Assembly (NCBI RefSeq): GCF_013415905.1
Contig: NZ_CP058909.1
Span: 3,100,001 to 3,164,000 of the forward strand
Source: Halosimplex pelagicum
GTDB lineage: Archaea; Halobacteriota; Halobacteria; Halobacteriales; Haloarculaceae
Direction: 5' to 3'
DNA length: 64,000 nt
The notes under the pieces were generated by a model that saw nothing but the letters and a program-made list of their open reading frames with translations, searched no databases and had not been told where the DNA came from. This document shows positions 1 to 7,651 of the stretch, one piece after another. Each line of letters opens with the position of its first letter. Position 1 is the first letter of the stretch. A program made the translations under genes and the position numbers.

Positions 1-22
1 GCGTCTCTTCGTCTGTCGACAT
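1..22 (-). CDS. Possible 5' end of a gene leaving the window
   Basis: An ATG at 22 on the minus strand opens a frame reading MSTDEET before the window ends. Such an N-terminus is common in haloarchaeal proteins, and the gene would be divergent from the oxidoreductase gene at 456. Only seven codons are visible, so this is a suggestion and no function can be given. Confidence 0.3.
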
Positions 23-455
23 CCCCTATCAGCCCTCGCGTCGGTCTGTCGGTGGGCTGTCACTACTGGCAGCCACCCCATTGTCGTATCTCGACACAAC
101 CAGGGAGTTTAGTGGGTCTCACTTTGTTACGAACCGGTTACCCCGACCCCGATCGCCCGGGTGCCTCGGATCGCCCGAGACGGGCGCTCTGGCGACCTGT
201 CCGGGGAGACCGCGACCCCCGTGCTGGCCGGGACGGCCCGTATCGACCGGCTACCAGTCAAAGGAAACGCATAACAAAGCCGACTGTCGGCGCTACCCCC
301 GGGTGATTCATGAAGCACGGACGGTCGACACCGGCGGTCACGTCCCCGTTGCGGAACTGCGCCCGGAACGCGTCCAACGGCGCACTCAGACGGGTCGAAC
401 GATGGGTCAGGTCAGTCGGCGCGCGCCGCCGGGGCGACGCCGGAGGAGGACGGTC
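23..455. other. Gap upstream of the first full gene
   Basis: I see no convincing gene here. Open frames through it are shadows with haphazard composition. It would hold promoters for the gene at 456 and for the possible minus-strand gene at the left edge. The only clear signal is the Shine-Dalgarno at its right end. Confidence 0.5.
442..449 (+). promoter_or_regulatory. Shine-Dalgarno deciding the GTG start at 456
   Basis: GGAGGAGG lies six bases before a GTG. The open frame continues upstream to an ATG at 81, but the protein homology (Rossmann fold) begins directly after this GTG, so the upstream extension is rejected. Confidence 0.75.
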
Positions 456-1439
456 GTGAGCGACCAGGTCCGTACCGGCGTCGTCGGCGTCGGGAACATG
501 GGACGCCACCACGCTCGCGTCTACAGCGAACTCCCCGAGGTCGAACTGGTCGGCGTCGCCGACGCCGACGCCGACCGCGCCGCCGAGGTCGCCGCGGAGT
601 TCGACACGGTCGCCCGCGACCGCGACGAACTCCTCGCCCGGACGGACGCCGTCTCAGTGGTCGTGCCGACGCGGTTCCACGAGGCGGTCGCGCGGGCGGC
701 CATCGACGCCGGGACGGACATCCTCGTCGAGAAACCGTTCGTCGCCGACCCCGAGGTGGGGCGGGACCTCCTCGCGGCCGCCCGCGAGGCGGGCTGTCTC
801 GTCCAGGTCGGCCACATCGAGCGGTACAACCCCGCCGTCCGCGCTCTGGGGGACGTGATGGTCGACGCCGACCCGATCGCATTCGCCGCGCGGCGCCAGG
901 GCCCGCCGGTCGACCGCGACACCGTCGACAGCGTCGTCTTCGACCTCATGATCCACGACATCGACGTCATCTGCTCGCTGACCGACGAGCCCGTCACGGA
1001 CGTGTCCGCCGTCGGCGCGGCGAGCGGGGGTCACGTCGTCGCCCAGCTCGAGTTCGCGGACGGCCGCGTCGCGTCGCTGACCGCCAGCCGCGTCACCCAG
1101 GAGCGGGTCCGCGACCTCGCGGTGACCGCCGAGGACTGCCACGTCGAGGTCGACTACGTGGACCAGTCCGTCGAGATCCACCGCCACTCGCTGCCGGAGT
1201 ACGTCGCCACCGACGGCGACGTGCGCTACCGCCACGAGAGCGTCATCGAGCGGCCGACCGTCGAGACCGGCGAGCCGCTGAAAAACGAGCTGTCGTCGTT
1301 CGCCGAGTCGGTCCGCGAGCGGACCGAGCCGGAGACGACCGGCGAGGACGGCATCCGCGCGGTCGAGCTCGCCGAGCGGATCGAGGCCGCGACCGAGCGC
1401 GACGCCGACGTGACGCCCGCGGAGGTGCCCAGCCCGTGA
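456..1439 (+). CDS. Gfo/Idh/MocA family NAD(P)-dependent oxidoreductase
   Basis: Cytosolic sugar or nucleotide-sugar oxidoreductase of 327 aa. The N-terminal Rossmann fold starts at about residue 5 with GVGNMGRHH. The family's EKP motif (VEKPF, about residue 92) and the MIHDIDVI segment (about residue 165) are present, as in WlbA-like enzymes acting on UDP-sugars. The GTG start is chosen because of the GGAGGAGG six bases upstream. It overlaps the next gene by GTGA. That gene is a WecC-like UDP-sugar dehydrogenase, so the pair probably makes an oxidised amino-sugar donor for surface glycans or protein N-glycosylation. The exact substrate is inferred from context only. Confidence 0.85.
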   Translation: MSDQVRTGVVGVGNMGRHHARVYSELPEVELVGVADADADRAAEVAAEFDTVARDRDELLARTDAVSVVVPTRFHEAVARAAIDAGTDILVEKPFVADPEVGRDLLAAAREAGCLVQVGHIERYNPAVRALGDVMVDADPIAFAARRQGPPVDRDTVDSVVFDLMIHDIDVICSLTDEPVTDVSAVGAASGGHVVAQLEFADGRVASLTASRVTQERVRDLAVTAEDCHVEVDYVDQSVEIHRHSLPEYVATDGDVRYRHESVIERPTVETGEPLKNELSSFAESVRERTEPETTGEDGIRAVELAERIEAATERDADVTPAEVPSP

Positions 1440-2806
1440 GCAGCCAGCGCTCGGAACCCACGGGGCTCTACGGCGCCGACGCCGACGAACCCGCTCGGCG
1501 ACGCGCGTTCGCGGGCGGCGCCGTCCCGGTCGCGGTCTACGGGCTCGGGAAGATGGGGCTGCCGCTGGCCGCCGTCTACGCCGAGGCGTCCGGGGCGGTC
1601 ACCGGCGTCGACATCGACCCCGACGTGGCCGAGGCCGTCGACGCCGGGGAGTGTCCGGTCGAAGGCGAGCCGGGGCTCCCCGAGGCGGTCGAGCGACTGA
1701 CCGCCGACGGGTCGCTCTCGGCGACGACCGACGCGGTCGGCGCCGCCGCGGCGGCGAGCGTCCACGTCGTCATCGTCCCGACGCTCGTCGCGGACGACGA
1801 GCCGGATCTCTCGGCGCTGGAGGCGGCGGTCCGGTCGGTCGGCGAGGGACTCGACGCCGGCGACACCGTGATAATCGAGTCGACGGTCCCGCCGCGGACC
1901 TGTCGCGACCGCGTGGCCCCGTGGCTCGAAGCCGAGAGCGGCCTCGAACTCGGCGAGTTCGGGCTGGCCTTTTGCCCCGAACGGACGATGAGCGGCCGAG
2001 CCCTGGAGGACATCCGGGGCGCTCACCCGAAGGTGGTCGGCGGCGCCGACGACGAGAGCGCTCGGGTCGCGGAGCTGATCTACGGGGAGATCACCGACGC
2101 GGAGATCTACACGGTGAGCGACCCCGCGACCGCCGAGTGCGTGAAGGTGTTCGAGGGGCTGTACCGCGACGTGAACATCGCGCTGGCCAACGAGCTCGCG
2201 ACGCTCGCCGGGGAGTTCGGCGTCGACGTGCCCGAGGCGATCGAGGTGGCCAACACCCAGCCGTTCTGCGACATCCACGACCCCGGGCCGGGCGTCGGCG
2301 GCCACTGCATCCCCTACTACCCGTACTTCGTCATCTCGGAGGCCGAGAGCGCGACGCCGCTGCTGGAGACGGCGCGCCACGTCAACGAGTACATGCCCGA
2401 GTACACGGTCGACCGGGCGACCGAGGCGCTCGCCGACGAGGGTCGGGACCTGTCCGAGGCCACCGCGGCGGTGTTCGGACTCGCCTACCGGCCCGGCGTC
2501 GACGAGACGCGCGCCTCGCCCGGCGTCGACGTCGCCGAACTGCTCGCCGACCGCGCCGAGACGGTGTACGCGGTCGACCCCGTCACCACGGACTCGCCGC
2601 CGGCGGGCGTCGAGCGCGTCTCGCTGGACGACATCGACGCCCGCGAACTGGACCTGGCGGTGGTCGCCACGGCGCACGACGAGTTCGAGTCGATCCCCTG
2701 GGACGCGTTCGACGACGTGGTCGTCCTCGACGGGCGCCGGCAACTCGACGGCCAAGCGGTCCCCCATCCGGTCGCTCGGCTCGGTGACGGGTCGGGGAAG
2801 AACTAG
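1436..2806 (+). CDS. UDP-sugar dehydrogenase, WecC/UDP-ManNAc dehydrogenase-like
   Basis: 456 aa nucleotide-sugar 6-dehydrogenase, which oxidises a UDP-hexose(NAc) to the uronic acid with NAD. Visible features are the dinucleotide loop GLGKMGLPLA (about residue 36), the STVPPRT segment, FCPERT (about residue 180), the helix ECVKVFEGLYRDVN, and the catalytic Cys loop GVGGHCIPYYPYF (about residue 285). The C-terminal UDP-binding domain contains GLAYRPGVDETRASP. The length fits WecC. It starts with GTG overlapping the previous stop, so the two are translationally coupled. UDP-ManNAc is the most likely substrate, but UDP-GlcNAc or UDP-Glc cannot be excluded. It ends in a 4-base convergent overlap with the HalOD1 gene. 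Confidence 0.88.
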   Translation: MSSQRSEPTGLYGADADEPARRRAFAGGAVPVAVYGLGKMGLPLAAVYAEASGAVTGVDIDPDVAEAVDAGECPVEGEPGLPEAVERLTADGSLSATTDAVGAAAAASVHVVIVPTLVADDEPDLSALEAAVRSVGEGLDAGDTVIIESTVPPRTCRDRVAPWLEAESGLELGEFGLAFCPERTMSGRALEDIRGAHPKVVGGADDESARVAELIYGEITDAEIYTVSDPATAECVKVFEGLYRDVNIALANELATLAGEFGVDVPEAIEVANTQPFCDIHDPGPGVGGHCIPYYPYFVISEAESATPLLETARHVNEYMPEYTVDRATEALADEGRDLSEATAAVFGLAYRPGVDETRASPGVDVAELLADRAETVYAVDPVTTDSPPAGVERVSLDDIDARELDLAVVATAHDEFESIPWDAFDDVVVLDGRRQLDGQAVPHPVARLGDGSGKN

Positions 2807-3135
2807 CGCGGGTCGGTCTGTCGGACCAGTACGTCGCCGTTGGACTGCACCGTGACCTCGTGGGCGCCGAGCTCGAACACGACGCGGCCGGCGAACTCGT
2901 CGCCTTCGCGGTCGGTGAACAGTCGGTCGAGCGCGTCCGGGTCGACGGCGTCGTACAGCGTCGGTTCCATCTCGATCGGTTCGACCGCCTTCGCCTCGGC
3001 GATCGCCTCGACCACGGCGATGCTCAGATCCGTCCCCTCGTCCCGGTCGGCCGCCTGGGAGTGGACCACGCGCGGTCCGCCCTCCCGAACCGTCGCGCGG
3101 TCGTCCCCGTTCGTCGTTCGTTCCGCCATCGTCAC
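2803..3135 (-). CDS. HalOD1 output-domain protein
   Basis: Small acidic protein of 110 aa. The C-terminal part (about residues 30-105) resembles the HalOD1 domain: a DLSIAVVEAIAEAK helix, the (I/L)EMEPTLYDAVDPDALDRL segment, then FAGRVVFELGAHEVTVQSNGDVLV. HalOD1 is a halophile-specific putative signalling output domain of unknown mechanism. Start is GTG 3135 or ATG 3129, two codons apart. A second copy lies at 36996. Convergent with the WecC-like gene. Confidence 0.75.
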   Translation of the reverse strand: MTMAERTTNGDDRATVREGGPRVVHSQAADRDEGTDLSIAVVEAIAEAKAVEPIEMEPTLYDAVDPDALDRLFTDREGDEFAGRVVFELGAHEVTVQSNGDVLVRQTDPR

Positions 3136-3857
3136 TCCACCCGGTGTGCTCCAGCGATCGTTTCTGACACCATTCTAGTACAACACAGGGATTCGACCCA
3201 CTCACAAAGAAGCTTCGGGATTGCGACCCGTCGGCCGCGAACGGCCGACCGTCGCGTTCGACCGCGCGACCTCGGCCGTCCCGGTCGGGTTCTCCCCGGC
3301 CGACCGGCGGGAGACAACTCGGCTATCGGATACGATCGCGGAGGGGGACGGGCCGGCGGAGGTAAGGTCGGATTGCGGGGGCGCGACCGCCGCGGTCGGC
3401 GCCGTCGGGACCGGCGGCGGGGCCCGCGCGCCGATCCGGAGCGCGGATCCGCTTCGGACGGTTCGCCGGCTGAGGCACCTCGAAATCTCTCCCTTACGAG
3501 ACGAACGAGGCCCATACCGCGGCCGGCTCGTCGGTAACGATGCTCTTACTCGCGAGTTCGAGATACGGGGAAGGGTAACCTCCGCGTTATGCTCCCGTTG
3601 CGGATTGTTCAATCAAGAAAGATTAAGTGGCCGTGAGCCATCACGGACAGACGGCGCGATACACTCTGTGGAGGGGTCTCCAGCGCCGGGGGTACGGACA
3701 CATGAATGCCGACATATCCCACGAACCGACCGCGAATCGAACGCTAACTGTCACGGACACGCTTCGGCGGGCGACTCATGAGTGACCGCTCGCGAGTGCG
3801 CCTCGCTCGAAGCGTGACCGGGGACCGGAGACGCGGCTATCGGGAGGTCGAGGCCTG
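3136..3857. other. 720-base gap, no recognised gene
   Basis: Open frames here have no recognisable domain and unnatural composition. A short AT-rich stretch near 3607-3632 (TTCAATCAAGAAAGATTAAG) could be a TATA/BRE region for a transcript leading to the gene at 3858, but this would give a leader of about 200 bases. A small RNA cannot be excluded. Confidence 0.4.
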
Positions 3858-4481
3858 ATGTCGTCGACGTCCCAGCGTGCGGGCGACAGCGACATCCTCG
3901 CCGAGGAAGCCGACAACCCCGAGCCGGAGGAGGTCGCGGAGACCGAGTCCGTCCCGGCGGAGGAGGCCGACTCGGAGGAGGTGGCCGACCTGCCGCTCGA
4001 CCACGTCTTCGAGATCCTCAAGAACGAACGGCGCCGCACGGTGCTCCACTACCTGCAGGAACACGGGGGAACTGTCTCACTGGGGGAACTCGCGGAGCAC
4101 GTCGCCGCCGTCGAGAACGGCACGACCGTCGCGCAGGTGACGTCCAACGAGCGCAAGTGCGTCTACGTCGGACTCTACCAGTGTCACCTGCCGAAGATGG
4201 ACGACATGGACATCGTCGAGTTCAACCAGAACCGCGGCCGGATCTCGCTCGGTCCGAACGCGGTCCAGCTCTACGAGTATCTCGAGGAGTCCGACGACGT
4301 CGACCGACCGTGGCCGCTCTACTACGGGTCGCTCACGGGCGCCGGCGTCCTCGGACTGCTCGCGAGCCAGCTCGGCGCCGCCGCCGTCGGCCTGACGCCG
4401 ACCGTCGTCGCGACGGTCGTGCTCGTCGGCCTCGTCGGCGTCTCCGCCGCGCAGACGCTCGACGGCCGCGACGACGAGTAG
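3858..4481 (+). CDS. DUF7344-type winged-helix membrane protein
   Basis: 207 aa. An acidic disordered N-terminus (about residues 1-40) is followed by a winged-helix-like domain (about 45-145) beginning DHVFEILKNERRRTVLHYL, typical of haloarchaeal DUF7344 proteins. Two hydrophobic helices follow (about 150-170 and 175-197), so it is probably a membrane-anchored DNA-binding or sensory protein. No ligand or target is visible. It stands alone. Confidence 0.75.
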   Translation: MSSTSQRAGDSDILAEEADNPEPEEVAETESVPAEEADSEEVADLPLDHVFEILKNERRRTVLHYLQEHGGTVSLGELAEHVAAVENGTTVAQVTSNERKCVYVGLYQCHLPKMDDMDIVEFNQNRGRISLGPNAVQLYEYLEESDDVDRPWPLYYGSLTGAGVLGLLASQLGAAAVGLTPTVVATVVLVGLVGVSAAQTLDGRDDE

Positions 4482-4587
4482 CGTCTCCCTCTCCTCTCCG
4501 TTCTTTGACAGTCGGCCAGCGACGGCTATCGGCCCGGCGGCCGACCGCCGAAGCGGTCGAGTCCGAGAAAGAAGGTCGCGTCGCGAC

Positions 4588-4785
4588 TCAGCGGACCGCG
4601 CCGAGTTCGACGAACGACGGCTCCGTCGCCGAGATCCAGGTCGCCATCCGCTTGTGTTCGTCGACCCCCGCGGGGTAGATAGTACACTCGTCCGGGGCGT
4701 CGTCGTAGCGCTCGACGACCGCTCGCAGCTCCCACGTCGGCGCCTCGCGCTCGCCCCCGGTCTGCCGCGTCGTGTCCGTCGACAT
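4588..4785 (-). CDS. DUF7511-type small protein
   Basis: 65 aa. The core WELRAVVERYDDAPDECTIYP...RMATWIS matches the protein encoded at 35305 (LELALVKYADRPDRCTIHP...RMSTWIS), so the two are paralogs of a small halophile-specific family. Function is unknown. A TATA-like AATTTATC on the minus strand lies near 4840-4848, giving a short leader. Confidence 0.7.
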   Translation of the reverse strand: MSTDTTRQTGGEREAPTWELRAVVERYDDAPDECTIYPAGVDEHKRMATWISATEPSFVELGAVR

Positions 4786-4967
4786 ACCTCACCGGAGGCG
4801 CCGTCGACTCATTGTAATTGGTCGTCTACAGCGCGATAAATTCGCGTATAGGGAAGTTAAAACGGCGGAACTGGGGAAAACTGTCGCAACTGTCCCGTTC
4901 GATGACGGCTCCGCCCTCGGGCGGTCGCTGTCCCCAGCGGTCGTCCCGGCAGTCACGTCCGCAGCGG

Positions 4968-6161
4968 TCACCGCCCGCACCGGTAGACCTCCCGCCCGGC
5001 GACGACGGCGCGAGTCACGGTCGGCACCGGGTCGGGGTCGACGGCGACCAGGTCGGCGCGCGCGCCCGGCGCGAGCTTTCCCCGATCGTCGAGGCCCGCG
5101 ACGCGAGCGGGTTCGCTCGTGACGCGAGCCGCGCGGCGGGCGAGGGGCTCGCCGGTGTCGACGAACACCGATGCCAACAGCGCCTGGGGCCGATAGTCCG
5201 AGCAGAGCAGGTCGACGACGCCGGCGTCGATCGCCTCGCGCGCGTCGAGGTTGCCCCAGAGGCTCCCGCCGCGGACGAGATTCGGCGCGCCCATCGCGGT
5301 CGCGGCGCCGCGCTCGTTCGCCCGGCGGGCGGCGGCGATCGACACCGGGTACTCGCACAGGTCGACGCCGTGGTCCAGCGCGTGCTCGACGGCGGCGGGG
5401 TCGGCGTCGTCGTGGGAGGCGACCAGCACGTCCGCCGCCGACAGCTCCTCGGCCAGGTCGGCGACCCGCTCTCTGACGGTCGTCTCCGAGACGGCGCGGC
5501 GCTCCGTGCCGGCCCGGGCGGCCTCGTCGGCGGCGGCGCCGCGGCCGTCGGCGTAGCGGCTGGCGAACGCCTCCTCGTCCTCGAACTGGCCGCGACCCGG
5601 GGCGTGGGCCATCAGCGACGCGATATCGACGACCGGGCGCTCGACCAGGTCGCCGACGACCGCGACCGAGGCCGGGTCGGTGACCTCACAGCGGGCGTGG
5701 ACGCGGTGGTCGGCCACCAGGTCCGCCCCCGTCGCGACGGCCTCCAGGAGTTCGGTCGCGCCCTCGATCGACCGGTTCTTCTCCGGGGCGTCCTCGAAGG
5801 CGATGGCGTCGAACTTGGTGGTGACGCCGGCAGCCAGCGCCAGCCGGTCGGCCGTCGCCAGCGCGGTCGCCGCGTCGACGCGTTCGCCCGACCGCGGGAA
5901 GCGGTAGCGCTCCACCTCGTCGCCGTGGAGGTCGACCAGCCCCGGGAGGACGACCTCGCCGGTGGCGTCGAGGTGTCGCCCGGTCGACCCGCCGTCGCGC
6001 TTGCCGCCGGTCGTCGCTCGGTCGTCCCCGTCGGTGCGCTCGGTCGGTTCGACCGCGACGATCCGGTCGCCGTCGACGACGACGCGGCCGCCGTCGAGCG
6101 CGGCTTCGGGGGTGACCACGGTCCCGCCCTCGACGACCAGCCGTTCGGTCCGTTCGCTCAT
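4968..6161 (-). CDS. PhnM-like amidohydrolase
   Basis: 397 aa member of the amidohydrolase superfamily, closest to PhnM (alpha-D-ribose 1-methylphosphonate 5-triphosphate diphosphatase), which removes pyrophosphate in the carbon-phosphorus lyase pathway. Seen: the N-terminal beta-sandwich with VVDGDRIVAVE, the metal-site sequence LPGLVDLHGDEVERYRFPR (about residue 80), the TTKFDAIAFED segment (about 137), DHRVHARCE, SHDDAD, and CSDYRPQALL near the C-terminus. The family typically has such ligands. No phnG-L genes are near, so it may act on another phosphorylated substrate or cooperate with a remote operon. Confidence 0.82.
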   Translation of the reverse strand: MSERTERLVVEGGTVVTPEAALDGGRVVVDGDRIVAVEPTERTDGDDRATTGGKRDGGSTGRHLDATGEVVLPGLVDLHGDEVERYRFPRSGERVDAATALATADRLALAAGVTTKFDAIAFEDAPEKNRSIEGATELLEAVATGADLVADHRVHARCEVTDPASVAVVGDLVERPVVDIASLMAHAPGRGQFEDEEAFASRYADGRGAAADEAARAGTERRAVSETTVRERVADLAEELSAADVLVASHDDADPAAVEHALDHGVDLCEYPVSIAAARRANERGAATAMGAPNLVRGGSLWGNLDAREAIDAGVVDLLCSDYRPQALLASVFVDTGEPLARRAARVTSEPARVAGLDDRGKLAPGARADLVAVDPDPVPTVTRAVVAGREVYRCGR

Positions 6162-6981
6162 CGTCCGTCCGTCAGGGGACCGATACGGATAGTAATGGGT
6201 CGACTAAACGGCCGACGCCGTCGCGGTGTCGGCGGGGCGGTCGTCGAACGCGGCCACTGCTGAACGCGACCGCTGTCGTCGGTCGGCCACCAAAGAATGG
6301 AACAGGGCATCAGGGCGGCGCCCGCCGTCGTCCGGGACGGGCGTCGGACCGGCGGCGGGCGTCGGTGTGGACGGCGGTGGGTCCTCCCCCGACCCCCCGT
6401 GCGAGGGCAGCGGCGGCTCGCACTTGGTTATACTCCGCGTACGGCCCGGTTCGGGCTCGATACCGAGATCGTGGTCCCACGGGCCGCTACGAACGCGCCG
6501 GACGGGCGGCGCTCGCTCCGCGCGGGCGGACCGGTCGTCGGGCGTCGGCGGTCGGAAGCCGGTCGCTACCCGTTCGACGCGGTCGGGAGTCCCGTCACTC
6601 CGGCGCTCTCGGCGCTTTACGCGGTGCGTACTCCCGTGAACGATTGACTCCGTTTAACCGTCTCACCCCCCTCCCATCGATCGCCGTCGACCCATCGACC
6701 GGAACCACCTGACACGCCCGAACCCCTGTGCATCGCCGACGAGACTCCCGTTCCCGTCGGCTTCCCAGCCCACCGGTCGGCCGCTCCTTCGGTGTGGCGT
6801 CCCCGCCCGGGACGCTACGCGGGAAGACGGCTGCGTCTACCAGCGGTCCGCGGACGCGGTGCCGGCCCGCCCAGCCCGTGACCCGACGGGGCGGCGCCGC
6901 GTCCGGTTCGACCGCGGTTTCTCGTCGACCGACTCCCACGACCACCGACAGGTATACGGCCGCGCCCCGAGAGCCCCGCCC
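6162..6981. other. 820-base gap, no recognised gene
   Basis: GC-rich and without a frame that looks like protein. It separates the PhnM-like gene (transcribed leftward) from rdfA (transcribed rightward), so both promoters should be here. The long open frame just before 6982 is rejected as an N-terminal extension of RdfA because it is Arg/Pro-rich and unlike the family. Confidence 0.4.
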
Positions 6982-7611
6982 ATGGGGTCGGACGACGCGC
7001 CAGCGGGCAGACGGAGCAAGGTCGAGCGGCTCGTCGCGGCGTACGGGCTCGAGGAGATGGGCGACAGGCTCGTCGACAGCTGGACGGGCTCGAACGGGTC
7101 GCGGACGAGTCTCCGGGACCTGGCCGACGAGTTCAACAGGGCTCTCCTCCGGTCGGCCATGCGCCGCGCCGACCGCAACCCGACCGAACACGCGGTCGCC
7201 GACGCCTACGAGACGCTGACCGACGACGACGTGAGCGAGGGGCGCAAGGCCGAGATGCGCAACGACCTCGCCCGCGCCGGCGTCGACGTGGACGCGCTCG
7301 CCGACGACTTCGTCTCCCACCAGGCCGTCCACACCTACCTCACGGAGGTCAGGGAGGCCGCGCCGCCGGACTCGCCGTCCGACCCGGTCGACACCGACGT
7401 GGAGACGCTCCAGCGGCTCCTCGGGCGGACGACCACCGTCACCGAGGGGACGCTCGACCGACACCGCGACGCCGACCGGATCACCCTCGGGGAGTTCGAC
7501 GTGTTCCTCGACGCGCGCGTCCTCTGTCACGACTGCGGCGCCGACCGCGACGCCGTCTCGCTGCTCCGCCAGGGCGGCTGCGCGTGCGATCCCGACGACG
7601 ACGCTCGCTGA
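6982..7611 (+). CDS. rdfA: Rod-determining factor RdfA
   Basis: 209 aa, start ATG 6982. It begins with a helical region KVERLVAAYGLEEMGDRLVDSW typical of haloarchaeal RdfA, followed by LRDLADEFNRALLRSAM and LVREALARAGVDVD-type helices. Near the C-terminus is a Cys cluster, CHDCGADRDAV...GGCACD, that could bind zinc. In Haloferax volcanii RdfA is needed for rod-shaped cells. Its gene neighbours an SMC-like gene there, and the same arrangement is seen here 40 bases downstream. Function is inferred by family and context. Confidence 0.82.
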   Translation: MGSDDAPAGRRSKVERLVAAYGLEEMGDRLVDSWTGSNGSRTSLRDLADEFNRALLRSAMRRADRNPTEHAVADAYETLTDDDVSEGRKAEMRNDLARAGVDVDALADDFVSHQAVHTYLTEVREAAPPDSPSDPVDTDVETLQRLLGRTTTVTEGTLDRHRDADRITLGEFDVFLDARVLCHDCGADRDAVSLLRQGGCACDPDDDAR

Positions 7612-7651
7612 GATATGAACGCATTTACGCGCGCCGCTCCCCGGGTCGGGC

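Noticed and set aside
81..455. Long N-terminal extension of the Gfo/Idh/MocA protein
   Set aside because: The extension is Arg/Pro-rich without homology, and a Shine-Dalgarno with GTG at 456 directly precedes the Rossmann fold.
3221..3781. 186-codon plus-strand frame
   Set aside because: Composition unlike haloarchaeal proteins and no domain; GC-rich DNA makes long chance frames common.
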